NCBI RefSeq assembly: GCF_024498075.1 | Contig: NZ_JANHOF010000016.1 | Coordinates: 78,913-142,912, forward strand | From: Paenibacillus mendelii | Lineage (GTDB): Bacteria; Bacillota; Bacilli; Paenibacillales; Paenibacillaceae | Reading direction: 5' to 3' | DNA: 64,000 nt | In this document: one piece after another, positions 52,866 to 59,991 of the stretch | How positions within the stretch are numbered: the stretch's first letter is position 1 | Layout: each line of letters starts with the position of its first letter | The notes under the pieces: model-generated | The model's database searches: none | What the model was told of the DNA's origin: nothing | The model's input: the letters and a program-made list of their open reading frames with translations, nothing else | Translations under genes and position numbers: made by a program

Positions 52866-53390
52866 ATGAAGAAGAAGTCCAAGATGAATAAGCCCATTAT
52901 ATTCATCGGCATTATCGTCGTGCTTTTCGCATTAATTTTCGTACTAAACAATTCCAACAAGAACGCTTTGTACGGTAAGAGCTCATCCGATTTGAATCCG
53001 GCAACAAGGGAATTACTGGATGACCCCAATTATCAGAACATTATTCTGCCCGGTGACCTAGCCGATATGAAGAAAAACAAAGAAGATTTCTTCGTCTATT
53101 TCTTCTCTTCGGATTGCTCGCACTGCCGCTTCACAACACCACAGCTTACTCCGCTGGTCAAGGAGCTTGGCGTCGATATGAAGATGTTTAATCTGCTCGA
53201 GTTCCGTGAATACTTTGGCAAAGAAAACATTGAATTCACGCCTACCCTCGTCTACTTCAAGGATGGTGTACAAGCTGAAAGACTTGTAGGCGGCCTGAAA
53301 GAAGAAGGTACCGACAGCGGATATTCCTTAGACGATTTCAAAGCTTTCTTCGAGAAGTATAAAACTTCGGAGGGCGGCAGCGCCAAATGA
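52866..53390 (+). CDS. Membrane-anchored thioredoxin-fold protein
   Basis: A 174-residue protein with an N-terminal membrane anchor (IIFIGIIVVLFALIFVLNNS) and an extracytoplasmic thioredoxin domain. The active site is CSHC in YFFSSDCSHCRFTTPQLTPLV near residues 77-97, and the cis-proline loop is FTPTLVYFKDG. The CSHC centre and outside location suggest thiol-disulfide exchange or reduction of cysteine pairs in exported proteins. GGAGGAG lies upstream of the ATG. It overlaps the next gene, a PCYCGC-type lipoprotein, by 4 bases, which suggests they work together. Confidence 0.88.
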   Translation: MKKKSKMNKPIIFIGIIVVLFALIFVLNNSNKNALYGKSSSDLNPATRELLDDPNYQNIILPGDLADMKKNKEDFFVYFFSSDCSHCRFTTPQLTPLVKELGVDMKMFNLLEFREYFGKENIEFTPTLVYFKDGVQAERLVGGLKEEGTDSGYSLDDFKAFFEKYKTSEGGSAK

Positions 53391-53953
53391 ACAAGCACAG
53401 CGATCCCAACAACGTAATGAGTTCCGAACGCAAGTCCACTGAACCGATTCCGGATGGTTCTGGCCACTCGAATAGCGAGGCGCGTCAGAAGCGTTCCGCA
53501 ATCCGGTTGTTATTCATCATCGCCGCGGTAACGATTCTTACGGTCTTTATATTGACGGCCTGCGGCAATGCAAGCAACAATAGCACGCATATGCACGGTT
53601 CGGAGACGTTCGAGACGACGGATTCATTCGACCAGCGGCCGGCTTTTCTAGCCGACTATAGCAATTTGACACGCACTCTATATGCTGAGGCAGCCAACCT
53701 CGGGGATATATTGAAGCAAATCAACTGTTATTGCGGCTGTATGGATGAAGAGGACAAGATGCATGATAGTCTTTACCGCTGCTACATAGCAGAAGAGAAG
53801 GATGGCAAGGTCACCTGGACCGACCATAGCGCAGGCTGCGGCATCTGTCTGGAGGAAGTGCAGGATATCGTCAAGCTGCATAAGGAAGGCAAGAGTGTCG
53901 ATCAAATTCGCAAAGCGATTGACGACAAGTTCAAGCCGGACAGAATCAGCTAA
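53387..53953 (+). CDS. PCYCGC-motif lipoprotein
   Basis: A 188-residue protein of the PCYCGC family. An unusually long basic N-terminal region (about 40 residues) precedes the hydrophobic segment LLFIIAAVTILTVFILT and a lipobox ILTAC at about residue 59. After a Ser/Asn/His tether the mature part has INCYCGCMDEEDKMHDSLYRCYIAE (C-Y-C-G-C in place of the P-C-Y-C-G-C consensus) and HSAGCGICLEEVQDIV. The cysteines are obvious candidates for disulfide exchange or metal binding. It overlaps the thioredoxin gene by 4 bases, so the two form a translationally coupled pair. Function unknown. Confidence 0.88.
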   Translation: MNKHSDPNNVMSSERKSTEPIPDGSGHSNSEARQKRSAIRLLFIIAAVTILTVFILTACGNASNNSTHMHGSETFETTDSFDQRPAFLADYSNLTRTLYAEAANLGDILKQINCYCGCMDEEDKMHDSLYRCYIAEEKDGKVTWTDHSAGCGICLEEVQDIVKLHKEGKSVDQIRKAIDDKFKPDRIS

Positions 53954-53971
53954 TTTCATATGGATCATTGG

Positions 53972-54014
53972 AACACCCCCGAATTGCTGGCTGCAGCAGG
54001 TCGGGGGTGTTTCG
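53972..54014. terminator. Terminator after the PCYCGC gene
   Basis: AACACCCCCGA pairs with TCGGGGGTGTT around a GC-rich interior that itself contains CTGCAG. It is followed by TTCG, and lies about 20 bases past the stop. Confidence 0.8.
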
Positions 54015-54140
54015 TTTACACGCGATATATACGCCTAGCGGAAGCCGCGGCCATGGTTTCACCTATTCACGTTTCCAATCCTGAACGTAAAAAAGAAGCT
54101 GAATCAAAGGTTGCGCCCTTGATTCAACTCCTTCCGCTCA

Positions 54141-54635
54141 TCACTCTGTATCCTCCCCGTGGAGTCGCTGCTCAAGCGGAATTTGCGCCATTGCCGCGAC
54201 TTCCTCCATCAACCGCTCGTCTACGATATGCAGCCGAAAGGGAATGAACTCCGGCGGCTGGCTCCCGGATTTCTCGCCTTCTTCAACCCATGCGTGGAGC
54301 GGGGCGAGACAACGGGCGCCGTCCGCCCGCAGCTGCCGCAAGTCAAGCCCCATAGCTTGATCCGGATACTGGGAAAGCTTGTTCTCTGCGTGGGTAAACA
54401 GCTTGACCGCACCCGAGTAGTTGCCGTTCCGCCAATGATAGAGAGCTACAGCCGCCTGAAGCAAGCCTTGATACATCCGGTTGCGGCCTTCCTCCAGCCA
54501 TAGCTCCTCCATCACCTCGTGGCACTCGAAATAGTCCTCGTCCACATTAAACAGCACGACGAAGTGAATGAATTTCTCGTCATAGGCCTGCTCTGTCCCC
54601 TTCAGTCCAGCCTCTTGCCCATCCGCCGCCGGCAT
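54141..54635 (-). CDS. DUF309 domain protein
   Basis: A 164-residue helical protein of the DUF309 family, recognised by FNVDEDYFECHEVMEELWLEEG near residues 29-50 and YQGLLQAAVALYHWRNGNYSGAVKLFTHAENKL next to it. The C-terminal third is family-specific and unassigned. It starts with a TAATG overlap to the stop of relQ, so it is translated with it. Function unknown; its association with an alarmone synthetase here may be informative. Confidence 0.88.
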   Translation of the reverse strand: MPAADGQEAGLKGTEQAYDEKFIHFVVLFNVDEDYFECHEVMEELWLEEGRNRMYQGLLQAAVALYHWRNGNYSGAVKLFTHAENKLSQYPDQAMGLDLRQLRADGARCLAPLHAWVEEGEKSGSQPPEFIPFRLHIVDERLMEEVAAMAQIPLEQRLHGEDTE

Positions 54636-55438
54636 TAGGCATCACTGCCTCTCTTCGCCCTTTCAAGCGATTTGGCGAGATCGTCTGCCAGCTTCCGGAT
54701 TGCGTACGTATCCTCGTTCTCCCACAGCTCATTGAATTTCAGCTGGAACTGTACCGCTTCCCTCACGCGGCGGAAAAAATACAGCTCCTGTATATTGCTC
54801 AGTACATTAGATACGATATTCGATTTTTTCTCGAAATCGACCTGTGCGTCCAGAATTTCATGCCTAATATTCGACATTTCTGTATCAAGCAGAGAAGCCG
54901 CTTCCGCTGCTTTTTTCAACCGCAGCCTGACATCCTCGGGAAGGCTCTCTTTATATTTGTAGTTCAGGGAATGCTCGATCGTTGCCCAGAAATTCATCGC
55001 TAATGTCCGAATTTGTATTTCAGCCAGCACATTCTTCTGGCCAAGTCCCGTCTGAACCGGATATTCCACGATCATGTGATAGCTTCGATAGCCGCTATCC
55101 TTGAAATTCGTAATGTAATCCTTCTCGTATACAAGCGTTAAATCCTTGCGTGAGCGAATCATGCCTGCTACCTGGTGGATATCGTCTACGAACTGGCACA
55201 TAATGCGAATGCCCGCAATGTCTTCAATCCCCGTCTCAATCCGCTCCATCGGCACATTTAACCGCTTGGCCTTATCCAAGATACTGGAGACCCGCTTCAC
55301 CCGTCCGGTGACGAATTCCATCGGTGCATAGGCTTCGCGCGTCTTCAGCTCCGTTCGAAGCGTCTTGAATTTCACTTTCAGCTCTTCAACCGCTTGTTCA
55401 TAAGGCTGTAAAAATAAAGACCAATCTCTGCCGTCCAT
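54635..55438 (-). CDS. relQ: Small alarmone synthetase (RelQ/YjbM type)
   Basis: A 267-residue single-domain (p)ppGpp synthetase with no hydrolase domain. RelA/SpoT synthetase motifs are YAPMEFVTGRVKRVSSILDKAKR, IEDIAGIRIMCQFVDDI (the G-loop region), KDSGYRSYHMIVEYPVQ, VLAEIQIRTLAMNFWATIEHSLNYKY (E-x-Q-x-R-T and W-A-x-x-E). It pyrophosphorylates GDP or GTP with ATP in the cytoplasm. The C-terminal extension of about 50 residues is longer than in the 211-residue YjbM of B. subtilis. AGGAGG lies 7 bases before the ATG. It lies between pyrD (18-base gap) and the DUF309 gene (overlap), an operon that links pyrimidine synthesis to the stringent response by position. Confidence 0.9.
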   Translation of the reverse strand: MDGRDWSLFLQPYEQAVEELKVKFKTLRTELKTREAYAPMEFVTGRVKRVSSILDKAKRLNVPMERIETGIEDIAGIRIMCQFVDDIHQVAGMIRSRKDLTLVYEKDYITNFKDSGYRSYHMIVEYPVQTGLGQKNVLAEIQIRTLAMNFWATIEHSLNYKYKESLPEDVRLRLKKAAEAASLLDTEMSNIRHEILDAQVDFEKKSNIVSNVLSNIQELYFFRRVREAVQFQLKFNELWENEDTYAIRKLADDLAKSLERAKRGSDA

Positions 55439-55456
55439 TCAGCTGCCTCCTGTCCG

Positions 55457-56554
55457 TTAACGGTGATCTGCGCCGACCGCTTCCGCGATCGACTTCATAC
55501 CGTCTCTTCTCAGCCGCTCCTTCAACCCGTTTGCCAGAATGCGGAGCAGCTCCGGTCCGCGGTAAATAAGCGCCGTGTAGATTTCAATTAAGCTTGCGCC
55601 GGCGCGAATTTTATCGTATGCGTCGTCCGCAGTAAAGATACCGCCGGAACCAATAATGGGCAGTTTGCCTCCGGTTTGCCGATATACCTCGCGAATGACC
55701 TCCGTAGACCGCTGGGTTAACGGTTTTCCGCTTAGTCCCCCCGTCTCGTTGGCATTCGGATGAGTCAGCCCGTCACGGCTAATCGTCGTATTCGAAGCGA
55801 TGATGCCGGATACACCGCTCGACGCTATCGTATCAACGGTGTAGCCGAGCTGTTCGCCTGTCATGTCCGGCGCAATCTTAACTAACACCGGCTTAAGCGG
55901 TCCGCCTTGCTTTCTTGCTTGAACACCCATTTCCTCCATAACCGTAGCCAGCAGCAGCCGCAGCTCATCACCATGCTGCAGTGCACGCAGGTCCGGTGTA
56001 TTCGGGGAGCTGATATTCACGACGAAGAAGTCGCCATAAGGATACAGCGTCTGCAAGCACGCCCGGTAATCCTCGTGGGCTTGATCGTTCGGAGTCAGCT
56101 TGTTCTTGCCGATATTAACGGCGATTGGAATCTGCCGCTTCTTCCCTTGTGCCAGACGCTTAGCCATCGCCTCAGCACCTTCATTGTTGAAGCCCATGCG
56201 ATTGACGAGCGCTTCGTCAGTTGGGAGTCTAAACAACCGGGGCAGCTCGTTACCCGCCTGCCCTTTGGGCGTGACCGTGCCGACCTCGGCAAAGCCGAAC
56301 CCGATGTTGGCAAACATATCGACAGCCTTGGCATTCTTGTCCAGACCGGCCGCCAGACCGATTGGATGAGGGAAGTGAAGCCCGAATAAATCGACGGCCA
56401 GCTCGGGACTTTCTTCTACGCCATACATGGATCGCATCAAGCCCGGTATGCCTGGCACCCGCTCGGCTGTATGCAGGCCGTCGATGACCAAGTGATGGGC
56501 TTTCTCCGGATCGATGCGGAATAATAATGGCTTGGCCATTTTGGAATACAACAA
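55457..56554 (-). CDS. pyrD: Dihydroorotate dehydrogenase, class 2 (quinone-dependent)
   Basis: A 365-residue class 2 PyrD, the membrane-associated enzyme that oxidises dihydroorotate to orotate with a quinone acceptor. Class 2 features are the N-terminal helical extension (PLLFRIDPEKAHHLVIDGLHTAER), GLAAGLDKNAKAVDMF, NRMGFNNEG, VNIGKNKLTPNDQAHEDY, VVNISSPNTPDLRALQ with the catalytic Ser, and IIGSGGIFTADDAYDKIRAGASLIEIYTALIYRGP for FMN phosphate. The start is a TTG at 56554, 9 bases after GGAG, since MLYSKMAKPLLF is the family N-terminus; another TTG follows immediately. The pyr operon itself is not here. It leads pyrD-relQ-DUF309. Confidence 0.93.
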   Translation of the reverse strand: MLYSKMAKPLLFRIDPEKAHHLVIDGLHTAERVPGIPGLMRSMYGVEESPELAVDLFGLHFPHPIGLAAGLDKNAKAVDMFANIGFGFAEVGTVTPKGQAGNELPRLFRLPTDEALVNRMGFNNEGAEAMAKRLAQGKKRQIPIAVNIGKNKLTPNDQAHEDYRACLQTLYPYGDFFVVNISSPNTPDLRALQHGDELRLLLATVMEEMGVQARKQGGPLKPVLVKIAPDMTGEQLGYTVDTIASSGVSGIIASNTTISRDGLTHPNANETGGLSGKPLTQRSTEVIREVYRQTGGKLPIIGSGGIFTADDAYDKIRAGASLIEIYTALIYRGPELLRILANGLKERLRRDGMKSIAEAVGADHR

Positions 56555-56616
56555 CGTACTTCACTCCGTTCTTCTAGTTAGCTCTACGACACATTTTATC
56601 TTTTTCTAAGGCAAAA

Positions 56617-56660
56617 AGAAAGAGCCCGGGATCGCCGCGCTTCAGGCATTCCCGGGTTCG
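56617..56660 (-). terminator. Terminator between L,D-transpeptidase region and pyrD
   Basis: GAACCCGGGA and TCCCGGGCTC form a strong stem around an interior with GCGCGGC, followed in the minus direction by TTTCTTTTT. It would stop transcripts from the L,D-transpeptidase side before pyrD. Confidence 0.72.
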
Positions 56661-56750
56661 TGTAAGGTCAAACCGGTATTGCGGCCTATCCCGTAAACGG
56701 TTACAATGATAGTAAATGTTCGATTATATGAAATAGAGAGGTTGATCGGC

Positions 56751-56891
56751 ATGAGCCAAACCAAGAAAAAGCCACCCATGATGAAAGCCAAGCAGAAGGA
56801 AACCATTAATAAGAAAGCTTTAATGTGGATCATAGCCTCATTCGTTGTCGTCGTTATTCTGATGACGCTGCTGCTTATTCTGGATAAATAA
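56751..56891 (+). CDS. Small single-pass membrane protein
   Basis: A 46-residue peptide: a Lys-rich N-terminus (SQTKKKPPMMKAKQKETINKK) and one membrane helix (MWIIASFVVVVILMTLLLI), ending LDK. The ATG at 56751 has GAGAGG 9 bases upstream; the frame is open from 56706 but that start has no ribosome site. It is convergent with the L,D-transpeptidase, only 9 bases away, and antisense to nothing else coding. Function unknown. Confidence 0.6.
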   Translation: MSQTKKKPPMMKAKQKETINKKALMWIIASFVVVVILMTLLLILDK

Positions 56892-56900
56892 TTCTCACGG

Positions 56901-58289
56901 TTACGATAACCAACGGTATACAACAGCGGGGTTCGTCTCGTCCTGCGTCGGCTGCAAACGGAAGCGTTTGACAGGCGGCTGCGGTTCTTCGGGAAGGACG
57001 CCGCTTTTAATATTCACCTTGGTTCCAAGCGGCACCAAGTCATACAGCTCCTCAACATCCTCTTTCCCCATCCGAATACATCCATGGGATTCGTCCTTCC
57101 CGATGCTGTCAGGCTCATTCGTCCCATGAATCGCGTACAGCGTACCGGATAGCGTCATGCCGCGGCTTCCAAACTCACCATCGTCCTTGCCGTTCGGGTT
57201 TTTCACTTTCTCGCTGATATAGAAGTTACCGGGAGGGGTCTTCTCCCCGCCTAATCCAACCGGATAACTGCGGACGATCACATCGCCGCTTACAACGGCC
57301 AGCCGGTGCGTATCCATATCGACGACGATCGATAACGGAGCTCCCGGCAATTGATCCGCTCCTCCATTTGGCAGCGTATCCCTGCTTGCGCTATTCATTT
57401 GACCCGCTTCGGATGAAGCACCCACTTCACCGCTGCCCGGCAGCGCCTTCATCGTCTGCAGCATCGCAGGAAATAGCTTTCGCATTCCTGCCGTTCCGCC
57501 AGAGATTACATTATTAGGATAAGGACGTATCAGATCCTCGATTGCGGTTGGCCACTTGCCGTAGAGCTCCCGGTATTGCGATATCGCACTGGAAAGCGTC
57601 CAGCGCTCCTCCTGCATCCCGCTCCAGCTGTTCCACTTCTCGAACGCTTCCGTTGCATCCGACGGCTGGCACTCGCATACGCCCGAGTCATGCATTTGAA
57701 TTTGATAAGCTTCGCCCTCGCCCTGCTTGCGGGTGGATAGCAGGATACGGGTATCTCCTGTCCAAGAGCGCCAGCTGCCCAGCTGCTCCAGCATGACCGA
57801 TAATCCGTAATCAGAGGGCTTGGATTCCCCTTCGAGCAGCAGCTCGAGCGACTTTCCCAATGGCCGGTTCACAGCCGGGTTCATCAGTACGACTTGCATC
57901 TGTTCCTTCATTCCATTCTGAGTCTGCTCGCCACCTAAAGCCGCCTCCATGCTATCTTCGCCGGGTAGGCTCGAAGGCCCCATGTGGGGAAGAGCCATTA
58001 ATCCGCCCAACAACAGAACAGCAATAACGATCGAGCGGCGGAACAGAGTGCGAATGCGCCGCTTACGGTTCCACACTTGGATCATTTGCTGCGGACCCTT
58101 AGCCATAGGATGCTGCTTGCGTTCATAAGCTTCGTAGATACTTCCGGCTTGAAGGAAGCAATAATTGGCTTTGGCGTCTTTCCCTTCTAGCACATATTGC
58201 TTACCGAGTAAGTACCATGCCATCCGGTTGTCGGGATGGTTCTGTACATATTGTTTCAAATAATTCATATTGTCGCTTCGTTCTTCCAT
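56901..58289 (-). CDS. L,D-transpeptidase (YkuD family) with membrane anchor
   Basis: A 462-residue envelope protein. The first 55 residues resemble a TPR-like helical segment (YLKQYVQNHPDNRMAWYLLGKQYVLEG), one membrane helix follows (SIVIAVLLLGGLMALPHM), then a long exterior region and at the end a YkuD catalytic domain: IVVDMDTHRLAVVSGDVIVRSYPVGLGG, TPPGNFYISEKV, YAIHGTNEPDSIGKDESHGCIRM with catalytic Cys in SHGCIRM, and ELYDLVPLGTKVNIKSG. It should form 3-3 crosslinks or attach proteins to peptidoglycan, outside the membrane. The ATG at 58289 follows GGAGGT by 5 bases, unlike the longer open frame. It lies downstream of the cyclase cluster on the same strand. Confidence 0.9.
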   Translation of the reverse strand: MEERSDNMNYLKQYVQNHPDNRMAWYLLGKQYVLEGKDAKANYCFLQAGSIYEAYERKQHPMAKGPQQMIQVWNRKRRIRTLFRRSIVIAVLLLGGLMALPHMGPSSLPGEDSMEAALGGEQTQNGMKEQMQVVLMNPAVNRPLGKSLELLLEGESKPSDYGLSVMLEQLGSWRSWTGDTRILLSTRKQGEGEAYQIQMHDSGVCECQPSDATEAFEKWNSWSGMQEERWTLSSAISQYRELYGKWPTAIEDLIRPYPNNVISGGTAGMRKLFPAMLQTMKALPGSGEVGASSEAGQMNSASRDTLPNGGADQLPGAPLSIVVDMDTHRLAVVSGDVIVRSYPVGLGGEKTPPGNFYISEKVKNPNGKDDGEFGSRGMTLSGTLYAIHGTNEPDSIGKDESHGCIRMGKEDVEELYDLVPLGTKVNIKSGVLPEEPQPPVKRFRLQPTQDETNPAVVYRWLS

Positions 58290-58330
58290 CCTGAACCTCC
58301 AGCACAGCATATTAGGTACTATATCGGCAA

Positions 58331-58358
58331 ATGGCCGCCCGATTTCGCATCGGACGGC
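58331..58358. terminator. Hairpin between the NHL and L,D-transpeptidase genes
   Basis: ATGGCCG and CCGAT pair with ATCGG and CGGCCAT around TTTCGC; the T-run is on the plus side. In the minus direction it lies directly after the NHL-gene stop and may end or attenuate that transcript. Confidence 0.55.
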
Positions 58359-58376
58359 CATTTTTTAATATTTTTT

Positions 58377-59978
58377 TTAATTTACGGATGTAAGAACTTT
58401 ATCTCGCAGCAGTACGGCGCCAATTTCTGGCAGCCATTGCACATCCAGACCGATTTCTTCAGCGAAGAACCGCACGGGCAGGAACAATCGGTTTAACTTA
58501 TTGAACGGTGCTTTCTCCACATGTATCGTCTGCCCGGCCTGACCTTCATTCTTCTTCAGGATGGCTTTGGATCCCGCTTCGAGGATATAGCTTACTGTTC
58601 CTTTCGTGAGAACAGTCTTCCCCTTAGCATATTGAACCTTGAAGCCAAGCTTCTCGGTTAGGATCCGAACCGGAACGAAGGTCGTGCCATTCACGGCATC
58701 AGGAGCCGAATCGGATTCCAGAACCTGATGATTATACAGCAGATGAATCGCCGACCCTGCACTCAAGCCGGCAGGAGCCGTATAAGGCTTCAGGATGCGT
58801 ACCCGGTTGTTGCCCGCATCTGCAATACCGTATGCACCGTCACCCATCCAGACCACATCTGTCGGCGTGTTCAATTGCGCTGCAGAGGCGATTCCGTCCA
58901 CCTTGCCAGTTTCTTCAGGCGTTCCGGCAACGGTTGTTACACGGCCATCCTTCAAATAACGGATAACATGATTAAGTGAATCGGCAATCAGGAGTCCGCC
59001 ATCAGGCGAGAGCGCAAGACCGCGCGGCGCATTGAATTTCGCTTTCGAGGCGCTTCCATCGGCGTAACCTCCGCCTGCAAATGTCTCGCTGGTACCGTAT
59101 GCAACCGGCTTATCTTCAGCCCCGCCGGCTACCGTCGTTACCGTCCCCTTGGCGAAATCGATGTAACGAATCCGTTGATTCCCGGTATCGCTGACATATA
59201 AATTCCCCTTGGCGTCCAGTGCCAGACCGCTAGGTTCGTTAAACTTCGCTTGATAGAGCGGGCCGTCCTTAAAGTCCCCGGCATTCTCCACAACACCTGG
59301 AAAAACCTCAACGACCCGTGTCGATGGCGCATTAAGTGTCGTTACCTTACTGCCTTCGATCTTGCGAATGACATGATTCAACGTATCCGCGACATAGACA
59401 ACCTGATCCTTCGTAACAGCGAGATCCAGCGGGTTGTTGAACCGCGCTTCCTCGCCCGCGCCGTCCTTCAAACCGATTAATCCGTTGCCGGCCAGCGTCT
59501 TCACTTCACCGCTTCCATCGATAACCCGCACAGCATGATTCCCTGCGTCTGCTATGAATAAGGCGCCGGAGCCATCCTCGGCGAGTCCCGCCGGATGATT
59601 GAATGCCGCTTCAAGCAGCTTCCCGTCATTCAGCGCGCCAAGCGGCGAATTATAATCATCCATGCCAATATCCAGGCCGGCCATGGTCGTGGTTCCCTTG
59701 GCTCCTACTGAGCGCAATCGTTGATTGCGCTTGTCGGCCGTCAACAAGGTCCCTTCCTTCGCAAAGTATACTAACGAGGTCGGCTCACTGAATGCGGCAT
59801 TCGCGCCGTCGCGAAAACCGGCTTCGCCGGTCCCGGCTGCTGTGTGTATCTCGTAGAGCGGCTTACTTTCCAGCAGCGAATCCTTTGTTACGCCCGTTTC
59901 GGCTGACGCTGCCCCCATAGTACTAAGAGCCAGCGATGCCGCCAATAAGGATGCTGCCAATAATTTCACAGACTTCAT
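58377..59978 (-). CDS. Secreted NHL-repeat protein with stalk (copper amine oxidase N-terminal-like) domain
   Basis: A 533-residue exported protein. Signal peptide 1-26 (LLAASLLAASLALSTMGAASA). Residues about 40-400 are five to six NHL repeats forming a beta-propeller (LAEDGSGALFIADAGNHAVRVIDG; LALDAKGNLYVSDTGNQRIRYID; LALSPDGGLLIADSLNHVIRYL). Residues about 410-530 are the stalk domain (GTTFVPVRILTEKLGFKVQYAKGKTVLTKG; LFLPVRFFAEEIGLDVQWLPEIG) common in Paenibacillaceae surface proteins, which may bind the wall. It follows the FecR/cohesin-like gene by 13 bases. Possibly a ligand-binding or scaffolding partner of the cyclase module. Confidence 0.88.
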   Translation of the reverse strand: MKSVKLLAASLLAASLALSTMGAASAETGVTKDSLLESKPLYEIHTAAGTGEAGFRDGANAAFSEPTSLVYFAKEGTLLTADKRNQRLRSVGAKGTTTMAGLDIGMDDYNSPLGALNDGKLLEAAFNHPAGLAEDGSGALFIADAGNHAVRVIDGSGEVKTLAGNGLIGLKDGAGEEARFNNPLDLAVTKDQVVYVADTLNHVIRKIEGSKVTTLNAPSTRVVEVFPGVVENAGDFKDGPLYQAKFNEPSGLALDAKGNLYVSDTGNQRIRYIDFAKGTVTTVAGGAEDKPVAYGTSETFAGGGYADGSASKAKFNAPRGLALSPDGGLLIADSLNHVIRYLKDGRVTTVAGTPEETGKVDGIASAAQLNTPTDVVWMGDGAYGIADAGNNRVRILKPYTAPAGLSAGSAIHLLYNHQVLESDSAPDAVNGTTFVPVRILTEKLGFKVQYAKGKTVLTKGTVSYILEAGSKAILKKNEGQAGQTIHVEKAPFNKLNRLFLPVRFFAEEIGLDVQWLPEIGAVLLRDKVLTSVN

Positions 59979-59991
59979 CGATCATTACTCC

